From Lentzea nigeriaca (GTDB taxonomy: Bacteria; Actinomycetota; Actinomycetes; Mycobacteriales; Pseudonocardiaceae): a stretch of DNA of 64,000 nt. The notes below the pieces were generated by a model. That model was not told the origin of the DNA, made no database searches, and saw only the letters and a program-made list of their open reading frames with translations. The translations under genes and the position numbers were made by a program. The stretch lies in the NCBI RefSeq assembly GCF_016907955.1, contig NZ_JAFBCX010000003.1, positions 1-64,000 on the forward strand, written 5' to 3'. Of this stretch, positions 1-8,935 are shown in pieces (position 1 is the stretch's first letter; the number at the start of each line of letters is the position of its first letter).

Positions 1-214
1 TCCCTTGTGCGCATCGTCCGCTTCGATGTCACAAGGTTCCGGGCCCCGAGTAGCGCGACCCGGTCGCGCTCGGTTGCGCTACGGTTGCGCCGAATTCCAC
101 CGGCAGCATGATCCCCAACGCCGAGCACTGGCGGTTGCCGGTGTGGGCGGCACACGAGCTGCAGCACGCGATCTGACGCTCGGCGCGATCGGCCTACAAG
201 CGTGTTTCGAGCCC

Positions 215-462
215 GATGCAGGCGGTCGTGCACACCTCGGAGTTGTTCGTGCCTGGGGGAAGGCGGCCACGACCGGCACGTGATCCGAACCGGGCCCACC
301 TTTGCGCTCGACCGGATTCTCGGTGTCCATCGGCCGGACCTCGGCAACGGGTGGACGAGCGCGTCGCTTGCGAAGATGTGGTCGACCAAGTCGACGCCGC
401 CGCCGTCGCGACGGTCGAAGTTGGGGTCACCGAGCGGCCCCCTTCAGCGCGGTCAAGAAATC
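215..462 (-). pseudogene. Decayed C-terminal remnant of an endonuclease/exonuclease/phosphatase (EEP) family gene
   Basis: Reading the minus strand from about 462 downwards, three short stretches in different frames look like the end of an EEP-family hydrolase. The first reads DFLTALKGAA. The second reads DPNFDRRDGGGVDLVDHIFA (about 426 to 365), resembling the 'xxDHIFxS' strand. The third reads ENPVERKGGPGSDHVPVVA (about 322 to 262), resembling the diagnostic SDHxPV catalytic end. Frameshifts and an in-frame TGA separate them, and no start lies in the window. Domain identity is my recognition of motifs; the frame breaks are visible. The rest of 1-501 shows nothing I can assign. Confidence 0.45.
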
Positions 463-501
463 CTGCTACGGACCCGAACTCGGGGTCGACGGCCTGAAGC
501 C

Positions 502-1500
502 TCAACGACCGGCGCCGGGCTCGGTCACCGGGTCCCCGCGCAGTTCCGCGAGGCCGTTCGCGACGCTGACCCGGCCGGCGTAGCCGAGTTCGGCGCGGGC
601 ACGTGCGTCGGAAACCGTGCACGTGCTGAGGACGTCCAGCAGCAGGGTCCGGCTCAGCGGGGGTTCGCCCGGCAGGGGCAGCAGGCGCCACGCCACGTCG
701 CACACGGTCGCCGCGGCACTCGCGACCAGACGGGGCATCGAGCCCGTCGGTGCGGGCACGCCCTGCGTGTCCAGCAGCGCGGTGATGAACGTTCGGAATT
801 CCGCCGGCTCGCCGTCGGTGAGGAAGTAGGCGGTACCCGTCGCGCCGCGCTCGGCAGCGGCCAGCACGCCCTCCACGACGTTGCGGACGTGACAGGTCGA
901 TGTCGGATAGCGTCCGCCGTCGACCCAGCGCAGTCGCCCGGACCGGGCCGCGGCGACGAGCGCCGGCAGCACGGTGCGGTCGCCCGCGCCCCACACGAGG
1001 CGGGGCCGGACCGCCACCGTCCGGAAGCCGTCGTCGCCCGCGGCGAGCACCAGGCGCTCCGCCTCTGCCTTGGTCTGGGCGTACAGCCCGGGATGGTGAC
1101 GTGGATATGGCGTGGTCTCGTCCACGTCGATCAGAGGCTGGCGGCCGAGCACCACCTGTTCGGTCGAGAGGTGGACCAGCGTGGGGACCTTCTCGGCACG
1201 TGCGGCCGCCAGCACGTTCCCGGTGCCGAGGACGTTGGTCCGATGAAACGCCGTGTGCTCGCGGGGACCGCCGCTCAGCTTTGCGGCCGCGTGCACGACC
1301 AGATCGGCGTTGCGGCAACCCAGGCGCAGGGCCGCACGGTCGTCGAGTTCTCCCTCGACGGGCGTCGCGCCGGAGTCTCGGACCGCGTTGACGGCGTTCT
1401 CGGAGCGGGCGAGCGCGGCCACGGTGTCGCCTCGCTCGCGCAATGCGCGCAGCACCGCACCTCCCACGAAGCCGGATCCGCCGGTGAGGAAGACGTGCAT
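502..1500 (-). CDS. NAD(P)-dependent epimerase/dehydratase, 3-beta-hydroxysteroid dehydrogenase-like extended SDR
   Basis: A 332-residue extended short-chain dehydrogenase. The N-terminus has the Rossmann motif TGGSGFVGGAVL (GxxGxxG, residues 7-13), and the catalytic YxxxK appears as YAQTK near residue 145. The family oxidises or epimerises a hydroxyl on a sugar nucleotide or a sterol-type alcohol with NAD(P). Its place as the last gene of a five-gene operon, 3 bp after a cholesterol-oxidase-like GMC gene, favours a sterol or hydrophobic-alcohol substrate, as in the 3-beta-HSD/NSDHL branch. This is inference from context. The ATG start leaves the 3-bp gap to the upstream stop. Nucleotide-sugar epimerase remains possible. 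Confidence 0.8.
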   Translation of the reverse strand: MHVFLTGGSGFVGGAVLRALRERGDTVAALARSENAVNAVRDSGATPVEGELDDRAALRLGCRNADLVVHAAAKLSGGPREHTAFHRTNVLGTGNVLAAARAEKVPTLVHLSTEQVVLGRQPLIDVDETTPYPRHHPGLYAQTKAEAERLVLAAGDDGFRTVAVRPRLVWGAGDRTVLPALVAAARSGRLRWVDGGRYPTSTCHVRNVVEGVLAAAERGATGTAYFLTDGEPAEFRTFITALLDTQGVPAPTGSMPRLVASAAATVCDVAWRLLPLPGEPPLSRTLLLDVLSTCTVSDARARAELGYAGRVSVANGLAELRGDPVTEPGAGR

Positions 1501-1503
1501 CGG

Positions 1504-3927
1504 CTACCCCGTCGCGACTTGCAGGGCGTTGGCCCTGAACTGGGGACCGTAGACACTCCAGAGCTGCCCGAGGAAGAACTGGCCGAACTCGGTCAGCGCC
1601 GGGAGTGCCATCGGGCCGTTGGTGCGGAACGTCGTGAGCTGGCGAAGGAAGTCCGCCTCCAGGATGCGCAGCACGCCCGCGCCGACGACCGGCGCGTCGG
1701 CTTCGTTCTTCTCGTCGACGTGCCCGGTGAGGACGCGGTAGTAGAGCGTCGAGGTGTCGGGCCAGATCCGCAGCGGCGAGCCGTGGCGGATGTCCTTGAA
1801 CCCGCTCAACGTGAGTGGATTGCCCACACCGTCGGCGAAGTGCAGCCGATACCGCATCGACCGCGAGTCCGCCGCGGCGCCCGCGGTGAACAGGTTGAAC
1901 CAGCCCGCCTGGACCGGCAGCCGCCCGCCGAGCACGTCCGACTCCACGTATCCGGTCGCCTCCGCGAGGTGGCTCGGCACGCGGATGAAGGAGTCGACGT
2001 CGTCGGTGGCGATCGTGAGGCGGAACATCAACGCCTGGTCCTTGGCCTTGCCCGAGTCGAGGCCGGTGCGGGGGTCGGCCGCGCCGAAGTCGAAGAACCC
2101 CTTCATCTCCTCGGTGAACGCCAGCGAGGTCGAACGCCCCGCCTTCGCCGGGGTGCGGATCACGACCGACCTGCGCGCCGGCACGGGCTGGCGGCGTTGT
2201 GCCTGCCGACGAGGTGCCGGCCTGCGCCGCTTGGGCTGCCGCAGGATGTGCTCGGCCATGCGATCGGCGTGGGCGGCGATGGTCAGCGACGGATTCGCGC
2301 CGACCGGTCCGGGCATGGCGGCGCCGTCGGCCACGAACAGCCCTGGGTGGTTGAAAACCTCGCCGTGGGAGTCGCAGACCCCCTCGCCGTCACCGCGGCC
2401 CATCGGCGCACCACCGAGCGGGTGCACGGTGACGACGCGCCGGAAGAACCAGATCGGGTTGTCGAGGAACCCCGCGCCGAGCGAGTCGGACAACTCCCGC
2501 ATCGTGTCGCGGACCCGGCGGAAGTACTCCTTGCTGGTCCGGGTGCTCCACCGGATGTCGAGCATCCCTTCGCGCAGGCGCATCCGCCCGTCCGGCACGT
2601 CGCGTCCCATTCCCAGCAACGGCAACGAACCCGCGGACAGGGCACCGCTGCCGATCAGGCGCGAGACCTCCTTGCTGACGTTGCTCTGCGGCGACCGGCT
2701 CAGCACGTTCAACGCCCACCGGGTGACGAACTCGCCGAACCGGAACACGGAGCCGGTCAGGTCGGTCGACTGGAGCAGCCAGTCGGTGAAGCCCGGATAT
2801 CCGCCGTCCTGGAGGTAGAAGCCACGGCCTGCCCCGTCGGGGGCGTCGTCGACGCGCACCGCGGTCGTGATCACCGGGCCGAAGCTCGCGTCCAGCGGCG
2901 CGCTGACCTTGCCCGGTTCCGGCACGACGAAGGTGAGCAGGTCGCCGTTGCCCGAGAACCGGCTGCCCAGGGTCGGGCTCAGACCGGTCAGCGCAGCCCT
3001 GTTGCGCAGCAGGAGGAACGTCGTGCCGTAGGCACCGGCGCCGAGCACGAGCCGGTCGCAGGTGATGCGGTGCACCGGCAGGCTGCGCGCCGGAGCGGGA
3101 GCACCGTCGCCGTCGAAGTCGTGGCGGACGAACGCCACCGTGTATCCGCCCTCGGGAAGCGGCGCGATTCCTCGTACCTCGCACCCTGTGCGCACGTCCG
3201 CGCCGTGGTGAGCGGCAGCCGAGATATACGTGTGGTCGAGGCTGTTCTTCGCCCCGTCGTTGCAACCGATGTCGCACTCCCCCACCAGACGGCACGTCCG
3301 GCGCGGCACGCCGTGGATGTTGCCGTAGGCCGGCTCGGCGATCGGTAGCCCCATGCCGGGTTCGGCGCCCTGCGCCGGTGCGAAGCTGACCGCGAGCGGA
3401 GGCAACTGCCAGTCCAGCCCGTTCCTTTCCGCGAACTGGATCATCGCGTGAGTCTTGTGGGTGGATCGGTAGGGTGCCGCGTCGATCGGGTAACGCGTGG
3501 CACCGAGCATCTTCTCGACGGCGTCGTAGTGCGGGTCGAGATCGGCCCGCGTGACCGGCCAGTGCTCGTAGCCGCCGCCGGGCAGCGGGTCCTCCCGGAC
3601 GAACCACTTCTCGTCCTTGCGCAGCAACACGTTCGCGTAGATCAGCGAGCCGCCCCCGAGCCCGCTGGACACCACGGAGTCGAAGCCGCCGAAGCGCCAC
3701 ACGTCGAACAACCCGTGCAGGCCGGCACCGGGGTCCCAGAACGCCTTGCCCATCTGGGCGGGCGTGCGCGGGAAACTCCCCGGCGGGTACGGCCTGCCCC
3801 GTTCGAGCAGGACCACGGACTGACCCGCTTCGGCCAGCCGGTAGGCGGCGACGGAGCCACCGAAACCGGAACCGACCACGACCGTGTTGACGTGTTCGAC
3901 GCGCGTTCGCTCCCGCGGCCCGGTCAC
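1504..3927 (-). CDS. GMC-family FAD oxidoreductase, cholesterol-oxidase-like, with C-terminal extension
   Basis: A protein of 807 residues. The FAD-binding motif VVVGSGFGGSVAAYRLAEAG lies near residues 16-35, and the GMC C-terminal signature (HPLGGAPMGRG...ANPSLTIAAHADRMAEHIL) at about 500-570. A Cys-rich stretch RRTCRLVGECDIGCNDGAKN in the middle is typical of the ChoD-type branch. The roughly 220-residue tail after a basic linker matches the middle domain of long actinobacterial GMC-hydrolase fusion proteins; here the hydrolase is a separate gene upstream. The enzyme should oxidise a hydroxyl group on a hydrophobic substrate using O2 or another acceptor. The GTG start at 3927 overlaps the upstream stop as GTGA, indicating translational coupling. 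Steroid specificity is inferred. Confidence 0.85.
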   Translation of the reverse strand: MTGPRERTRVEHVNTVVVGSGFGGSVAAYRLAEAGQSVVLLERGRPYPPGSFPRTPAQMGKAFWDPGAGLHGLFDVWRFGGFDSVVSSGLGGGSLIYANVLLRKDEKWFVREDPLPGGGYEHWPVTRADLDPHYDAVEKMLGATRYPIDAAPYRSTHKTHAMIQFAERNGLDWQLPPLAVSFAPAQGAEPGMGLPIAEPAYGNIHGVPRRTCRLVGECDIGCNDGAKNSLDHTYISAAAHHGADVRTGCEVRGIAPLPEGGYTVAFVRHDFDGDGAPAPARSLPVHRITCDRLVLGAGAYGTTFLLLRNRAALTGLSPTLGSRFSGNGDLLTFVVPEPGKVSAPLDASFGPVITTAVRVDDAPDGAGRGFYLQDGGYPGFTDWLLQSTDLTGSVFRFGEFVTRWALNVLSRSPQSNVSKEVSRLIGSGALSAGSLPLLGMGRDVPDGRMRLREGMLDIRWSTRTSKEYFRRVRDTMRELSDSLGAGFLDNPIWFFRRVVTVHPLGGAPMGRGDGEGVCDSHGEVFNHPGLFVADGAAMPGPVGANPSLTIAAHADRMAEHILRQPKRRRPAPRRQAQRRQPVPARRSVVIRTPAKAGRSTSLAFTEEMKGFFDFGAADPRTGLDSGKAKDQALMFRLTIATDDVDSFIRVPSHLAEATGYVESDVLGGRLPVQAGWFNLFTAGAAADSRSMRYRLHFADGVGNPLTLSGFKDIRHGSPLRIWPDTSTLYYRVLTGHVDEKNEADAPVVGAGVLRILEADFLRQLTTFRTNGPMALPALTEFGQFFLGQLWSVYGPQFRANALQVATG

Positions 3928-5507
3928 CCCACCGCCTCCTCGACCTGCTTGCGGCCGCGCGGCGTGCGGGTGTTGACCGCGGCGATCCGCCGTCCGCCCG
4001 GCTTGGCGACCTTGGCCTGCCCGTTGCGGCGCCCGGCGGGCATCTCGCGGCCGCCGTAGAGCGCGTTCGGATCGAGTTGGGCGAGCTTGGCCGGGTCGGT
4101 GCTGGTCAGCGAGTGCAGATAGCGGAACGCGCCGTGGGCGAGGCAGATCTCGTCCACCTCCGCGACCAGCCGGTCCGTCACGGCGCGCGTCATCTTCTCG
4201 GGCCGCACCCCGACGTAGAGCATCAGTTCGCAGAAGCGCCGCGGCTCCTGCTCCTCGCCGGTGAGGCCCCACGCCTCGGGGCCGGTGAGATAGCGCGAGC
4301 GGATCGACTTCACGTAGACGGAGATGAACGTGATCGCCCCGCTGCGGCGCCGTTCCTTCACGACGACGTCGTTGAGCGCGTAGAACAGGTTCTCGTACCG
4401 CTCGACCGGCCCGAGCACGACGAACATCCGGGTGGGGTCGCCGACCGTCGAGTCGAGGATCTGGTCGGTGAACCGCTCGATGTTCTTGTGGTTGCCGTAG
4501 CGCGGGCTCAGGATGATGCAGCCCATGCCGACGTACTTCAGCAGGTTGTCCATCGCCGCCGGAAGCCGGCCTGCGACGGCCCCGATCGCCTGCTGGTAGC
4601 CGTAGGCGACGCGGTTCCAGAGCGTCTTCACCGGGTTCTGCGAGGTCGGGTGGTAGGAGGAGAACTGGCCGACGCGCAGGCTGAGCTCGCTGACGTCGCG
4701 GAGGCCGGGGACCTCGAAGTCTGCCCACACCCCGCGTTCCATGATCGCGTCACCAGGATCCCGGATCATGCGCGACGAGTAGCGCACGAACTCGTCGAGC
4801 GAGGTCGTGATGTGGCGCTCGTTGCGCAGGATCGTGCGGTACTTGTCCACCACCTCGACTGTCAGGGTCAGTTCGGTGATGACACCGTGCCGCCCGGTCC
4901 CCCCGAGCACCTTGAGCATCTGGTCGAGGTCCTGCTCCCGTCCGCAACGGTGCACCTCGCCAGTCCAGTCGACGTACTCGAGTGCGAGGACGGTGTCGAG
5001 GAAGATGCCGTGGCGGTGCGAGGCGGGGCTGATGCCGCCCACAGAGGCGAAGCCGGCCGCCGTGATGTGGTCGTGGTCGCCGATCACCTTCAGGCCGAAA
5101 CCGTGTTCGGACAGCACCTGGTCGACCATCGCGAGCCGGGCTCCCGGTTGGACGGTGACCGTGAGCTCGAGCGGGTCGACGTCCAGCACACCGTTCAGCA
5201 GATCGGTGAGCAGGACCGTGCCGTGGTCCGGAGTCACCAGGTCGTTGCTCGAATGGGCATGACCGCGCACCACCAGTTGGACGCCCGCGTCACGGCATTC
5301 ACGCACGGCCGTCACCACGTCCTCGGTCGTGCGCGGCAGGTAGACCTTGAACGGCGGCCGCGGCTCCATGCCGGGGTCGGCGACCAGCGACCAGTCCTGG
5401 CCCAGGTTGGCGAGGGAGTCGTGACTGATGCCCTCGTGGCTCGTCGGCACGTACTTCCGGTGGTTGCTCGGCTTCGTGCCCCTGCCGGCACCGTTCCTGC
5501 CTGCCAT
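3924..5507 (-). CDS. FAD-linked oxidase of the VAO/FAD_binding_4 family
   Basis: A 527-residue flavoprotein. The PCMH FAD-binding fold is visible at about residues 40-220: RGHAHSSNDLV (the usual flavin-linking His region), VQPGARLAMVDQVLSEHGFG and AAGFASVGGISPASHRHGIF. This pattern fits aldonolactone/alcohol oxidases and related carbohydrate or alditol oxidases. The C-terminal half carries the substrate cap and I cannot assign its specificity. The ATG start is preceded by a GGGGAG ribosome site on the minus strand, 2 bp after the hydrolase stop, and the 3' end overlaps the GMC gene by GTGA. Two different flavin oxidases in a row suggest successive oxidations of one substrate. Confidence 0.8.
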   Translation of the reverse strand: MAGRNGAGRGTKPSNHRKYVPTSHEGISHDSLANLGQDWSLVADPGMEPRPPFKVYLPRTTEDVVTAVRECRDAGVQLVVRGHAHSSNDLVTPDHGTVLLTDLLNGVLDVDPLELTVTVQPGARLAMVDQVLSEHGFGLKVIGDHDHITAAGFASVGGISPASHRHGIFLDTVLALEYVDWTGEVHRCGREQDLDQMLKVLGGTGRHGVITELTLTVEVVDKYRTILRNERHITTSLDEFVRYSSRMIRDPGDAIMERGVWADFEVPGLRDVSELSLRVGQFSSYHPTSQNPVKTLWNRVAYGYQQAIGAVAGRLPAAMDNLLKYVGMGCIILSPRYGNHKNIERFTDQILDSTVGDPTRMFVVLGPVERYENLFYALNDVVVKERRRSGAITFISVYVKSIRSRYLTGPEAWGLTGEEQEPRRFCELMLYVGVRPEKMTRAVTDRLVAEVDEICLAHGAFRYLHSLTSTDPAKLAQLDPNALYGGREMPAGRRNGQAKVAKPGGRRIAAVNTRTPRGRKQVEEAVG

Positions 5508-5509
5508 GG

Positions 5510-6616
5510 TCAGCTCCCCTGCCTCTTGAGGAATTCGAGCATCTCCGGGAACACTTCCCGGCTCACGTCCTTGCCCATGAACACGTCCTGGTGCCCGTAG
5601 CCGGGAAACACCCTGAGCTCGTGCCTGCGCGGCGCCACCTCGTTGAGCCGCTGCCAGCAGACGATGTTGGAGTTGGCGAAGACCCGGTTGTCGTCGCCGG
5701 TGGTGAGCAGCACCGGCGTCGTGATGTCCGCCGCGCCGGCCAGGTAGTCCTGGGGCAGACGTGCGTGCGCCGGGTTGTTGTCGTCGTATTTCACGGCCCG
5801 GCCGGCGTTGACCATCTTCGCCACGTGCCGGTAGTAGTGCAGCCCGGTCGCGCCGTAGAGGTCACCGCCGCGGCGGTGCGTGACGGGCAACAGGTTGTCG
5901 TGGCTGTAGAGCGCGGGCCAGCCGGTGCCCCACATGAGGCTCAGCATGTGGCACGCCGGAACGTCGCACTCCTGGTGGACGAGATCGACCACTTTGGACA
6001 GCAGCCAACCGCGGGAGAAACGCGGTCCGGACCCGGCCGCGGCATCGAGGTACGGCTGCCCCAGCACCCACTCCACGAGGTTCGGCGCGACGGCGAGCTT
6101 GATCCGCGACCAGTTCGGCACCCGTGGCGTCAGCGCGGCGCTGTTGGCGATGACGCTCGCGATGTTGTCGACCACACCGCCGAAAAGGCTCATCATGAAC
6201 GACACCGAGCCCAGACAATGCGCGATGACGTGAATCCGCCGGTCGTGACCGACGACGCGGCGCAGCTCGTCCAACGCCGCCGGATAGTCGTACAACGCGA
6301 TGTCGTCCATGGTGTAGCGATGCATCGAGCGGTTGTACGGAAGCCGGTTGCTCATCCGGTAGTCGAGCGTCCAGACGTCCGGAAATCCGTTGCCCAGCAG
6401 GTATGAGACGAGGTTCTCGTGCTCGGGCATGATGAACATGTCGGTCGAGGTCGTCAGTCCGTGGATGACGAGGACGACGTCGTCGGACTCGTCACGGTGG
6501 AATCTGGTGAGGTTGAGCCCGAGACCGTCGGCTGTCGTGACCGGATGCTCGGTGATCTCGGCGTCCTGGACGCCGGTGAGGGTGAACAACGGAATCTCAC
6601 GCTGCACGGCTACCAC
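5510..6616 (-). CDS. Alpha/beta hydrolase with cysteine at the nucleophile elbow
   Basis: A 368-residue alpha/beta hydrolase. The oxyanion region is VLVIHGLTTSTD (about residues 48-59). The elbow reads VIAHCLGSVS, placing Cys134 where serine normally sits. The acid lies in LTTGDDN and the histidine in FPGYGHQD near the C-terminus, so the triad would be Cys-Asp-His, as in PHA synthases and dienelactone hydrolases. The family is related to the hydrolase half of long GMC-hydrolase fusions, and the GMC gene is two genes downstream. GTG start at 6616, with no strong ribosome site; an in-frame GTG three codons later is an alternative. Acyl transfer or thioester chemistry is possible but unproven. 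Confidence 0.8.
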   Translation of the reverse strand: MVAVQREIPLFTLTGVQDAEITEHPVTTADGLGLNLTRFHRDESDDVVLVIHGLTTSTDMFIMPEHENLVSYLLGNGFPDVWTLDYRMSNRLPYNRSMHRYTMDDIALYDYPAALDELRRVVGHDRRIHVIAHCLGSVSFMMSLFGGVVDNIASVIANSAALTPRVPNWSRIKLAVAPNLVEWVLGQPYLDAAAGSGPRFSRGWLLSKVVDLVHQECDVPACHMLSLMWGTGWPALYSHDNLLPVTHRRGGDLYGATGLHYYRHVAKMVNAGRAVKYDDNNPAHARLPQDYLAGAADITTPVLLTTGDDNRVFANSNIVCWQRLNEVAPRRHELRVFPGYGHQDVFMGKDVSREVFPEMLEFLKRQGS

Positions 6617-6673
6617 CGCAATCTTGGGAGAGGGTTGTTACGACAACGGGACGGGTTGCCGCGGAGCCGTCGG

Positions 6674-7750
6674 TCAGCGCCGGCGGCCGAACGGCAGCGT
6701 GGTGACGGCGGCATCCACCCCCCTCGTTCCCGAGGCTCCGTTGCCCTCGGCTCGCAACGTGTGCCAGGCGCCTGCCAGGGACTTGGCGATCGGGTCGATG
6801 ACCCTGTCGTCGTTCCAGTACCAGGGGTGCGACAGCGGACTCCAGGACAACCACCACGGACCCACCGGCAGCGCGCGGTCCTCGGCGACCTGCCGGTCGT
6901 ACCGCTCGTTCAACTGCTTCAGCGGGGAGCTGATGACGTCGTCGGGGGCGTAGACGTTCACCCACTCGCCCTCGATCCGCGGGTGGTGGTGGACGGCACG
7001 CGGGTGCGGGACGATCAACGGCGTGCCGCAGTCGGGCAGTCGGGCCGCCCACAACGCCATCGGGCTGCCGAGCGTGTACAGGAAACTCAGCGTCTCACCG
7101 CGCTCGACCGGACTGGAGCCGAGGCTGCTCGCGACCCGGCGGCCCTTCAACTGCCGCGGTTCTCCGTAGCAGCCCGCCTCCACTTCGAGGTCGTAGAAGA
7201 AGTTGCTGGCGACCACCGACCCCAGACTGTGCGCGATGACGCACAGCGGAGCGTTCTCACCGGCCTCCGCGGCCAGTTCGGTCAACGTTCGCGCCAGCAC
7301 GGCGTGCACCCGGTCGTAGAGCTCCCGCTCGGAGGAGTTGATCTGGTACGCGACCGCGTCGCCGACGTAGTGGACCGCGAGCCAGCGCATCGTCGGAAAT
7401 TGGAAATCGCGCGCCCAGGGCAGGCGCCGTACCAGGCCGCTGAGAACCAGCGCCGCCAGCGCGAGGCCGGAACCGGCGTCCGTCGCCGTCGCCCACCGGC
7501 TGAGCATGCGGAAGAACGACGTGGCTCCGCCCCCGCCGAGGCGGTTCAGCAGCTCGTCGTGGCCTGCGTCCAGTTCCTGCGCCCAGAACGCGGGCTTGAT
7601 GACCAGTGCCTCGTCCGGGTCGGCGCCGGAGTGACGGGCAAAAGCCTTCTTCAGCCTGGCCGTGGCGCCGTCGGCGAAGCGCGGATTGTTGATCTCGACA
7701 CCGTGAACGAAGATCACAGCCAACTTGGTGGCAGTTTTGCTGCGGCTCAC
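6674..7750 (-). CDS. Alpha/beta hydrolase, lipase-like (Ser nucleophile)
   Basis: A 358-residue protein. The oxyanion motif FVHGVEINNP is near the N-terminus and the elbow VIAHSLGSVVASNFFYD is near the middle, with the usual Ser. No clear signal peptide, so probably cytoplasmic. A short hydrophobic stretch (SGLALAALVLSGLV) may associate with membrane. First gene of the five-gene operon, 57 bp ahead of the Cys-type hydrolase. It probably cleaves an ester to release the alcohol oxidised by the downstream enzymes; this is inference. I chose GTG at 7750 because GGGAA lies 5-6 nt upstream; a TTG at 7786 would add 12 residues. Confidence 0.72.
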   Translation of the reverse strand: MSRSKTATKLAVIFVHGVEINNPRFADGATARLKKAFARHSGADPDEALVIKPAFWAQELDAGHDELLNRLGGGGATSFFRMLSRWATATDAGSGLALAALVLSGLVRRLPWARDFQFPTMRWLAVHYVGDAVAYQINSSERELYDRVHAVLARTLTELAAEAGENAPLCVIAHSLGSVVASNFFYDLEVEAGCYGEPRQLKGRRVASSLGSSPVERGETLSFLYTLGSPMALWAARLPDCGTPLIVPHPRAVHHHPRIEGEWVNVYAPDDVISSPLKQLNERYDRQVAEDRALPVGPWWLSWSPLSHPWYWNDDRVIDPIAKSLAGAWHTLRAEGNGASGTRGVDAAVTTLPFGRRR

Positions 7751-7786
7751 ACTGTTCCCATCACCGTTGGCAGGCACGTTCCGCAA

Positions 7787-8386
7787 TAGCGACGCCCAAA
7801 GCTATCAGGCGGCGACGGCTGAGACGATCACTCGAATGTGGAAACAATTGTGACTCTGCGGCCATCCGGAATGCCTGCCGCCCAGATCGTGCGAATCGCT
7901 TTCGTGTAGCGGGGACCCGCGAAACACACACAGAGTTGACTTCGCACCAGGTCGGGTGAACCAGGACTGCTGCGGCGAGCTGAATGATCGTGCTGGTCAG
8001 GCTCCTTGCAACACACGCCGCCACGAGCTGACCGGTCAACCGCAGAGCCGGGCCGCACCTCGATACGCGCCGATCGGCCCTCGGCGGCCTGATCAACGAG
8101 TACGAACCCGTAGCAGGCCAACCGCAGGTCAGAACGTTTGGCGGACTGCTGGCACCCCACAGCGTCTCATGCCACCAGGCGGATGAGTTCTGACAGGCGC
8201 GGTCCTGCTCCGTGCGGCGGCGATTGGCAACTGACTTGCTACCGCGTCGCAACTGCAGTTGGAACCGTCAAATGGCGTACTCGGAATGCATGCGATGGCT
8301 TGCACGGGGTCCGCTGCGGCGACCGACTGCGACATCGTGCAGTAACGCCTACCTGTCAGCAATCCCTCGGAGATGGAGAGCGCGCG
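7787..8386. other. 600-bp region without a convincing gene
   Basis: Divergent promoter region between the hydrolase operon (minus) and the membrane-protein gene (plus). Base composition is less GC-rich than the neighbours. A minus-strand stretch at about 7831-8150 contains protein-like text (RYTKAIRTIWAAGIPDGRRV) but shows neither a start with a ribosome site nor strong third-position bias. It may be a relic; I do not call it. Confidence 0.4.
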
Positions 8387-8935
8387 ATGAGTAATTTCTC
8401 GGAGATCTTGGGACGGCAGGCGAGGAGGCATGTCGGCTACTCCGATTCCGCGGGACACCTCTCGGGCGCACCCTCCCTGACAGCGCAACGATCCCGCATC
8501 TGGCATCCAAACCTGATAACAGCTAAAGGTGCGGTACTGGTCACAGTGTCTCCACTGCTGTCCTGGGTGTATATCAAGGCTCCATTCATCGGCAGCCTCA
8601 GCTTCAGCCTATTGGACCTCATGGGCGTCGGCGGCAAGGTTGTTACTGCCGTGGTAATGGCGATTTTCATTGCCGGCGGGATCTCGGCGATCCTCGCCGC
8701 AGTGGTTCGAGACCACCCAGTCGGCAGGATCTTTCCCGCCTCGGCAGGGCTGACGGCCGCCGGATATGCAGCGTTTCTCCTCATCTATGGCCCGAGTGCA
8801 CTGCACAGCGCCAACACGTATTCAAAAATGGCTAAATACGTATCCGCTCACGTGGGCCCAGGACTCTGGATGTTCGCTGGTGGCGGCATTCTCATGGTCA
8901 TCGGCGCCTTCCTTCCCCGACGCCGGAGGACTTGA
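8387..8935 (+). CDS. Small four-helix membrane protein of unknown function
   Basis: A 182-residue protein. I chose the ATG at 8387 because GGAGAG sits just upstream at 8375-8380, although the frame stays open further 5'. After a polar N-terminus of about 45 residues come four hydrophobic segments: AVLVTVSPLLSWVYI, VVTAVVMAIFIAGGISAILA, ASAGLTAAGYAAFLLIYG and GLWMFAGGGILMVIGAFL. It ends in a basic tail PRRRRT. The topology is that of a small integral membrane protein with cytoplasmic ends. I do not recognise the family. It stands alone, with about 365 bp before the next gene, and its codon use is less GC-biased than the neighbours, which could mean transfer. Confidence 0.65.
   Translation: MSNFSEILGRQARRHVGYSDSAGHLSGAPSLTAQRSRIWHPNLITAKGAVLVTVSPLLSWVYIKAPFIGSLSFSLLDLMGVGGKVVTAVVMAIFIAGGISAILAAVVRDHPVGRIFPASAGLTAAGYAAFLLIYGPSALHSANTYSKMAKYVSAHVGPGLWMFAGGGILMVIGAFLPRRRRT

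Noticed and set aside
60..92. Repeated GGTTGCGC/GGTCGCGC text at the left edge
   Set aside because: Only three imperfect copies; not enough for a repeat array or an attachment site.
202..3348. Very long plus-strand open frame opposite the epimerase and GMC genes
   Set aside because: Antisense to two recognisable enzymes; its text is Arg/Ala/Val-rich with no domain, as expected from high-GC shadow frames.
1504..4728. N-terminal extension of the GMC gene to 4728
   Set aside because: The extra 267 residues lie out of frame inside the FAD oxidase gene. GTG at 3927 gives the FAD motif at the normal place and overlaps the preceding stop.
7761..8252. Minus-strand frames in the 600-bp gap
   Set aside because: No ribosome site, poor third-position bias and no family resemblance.
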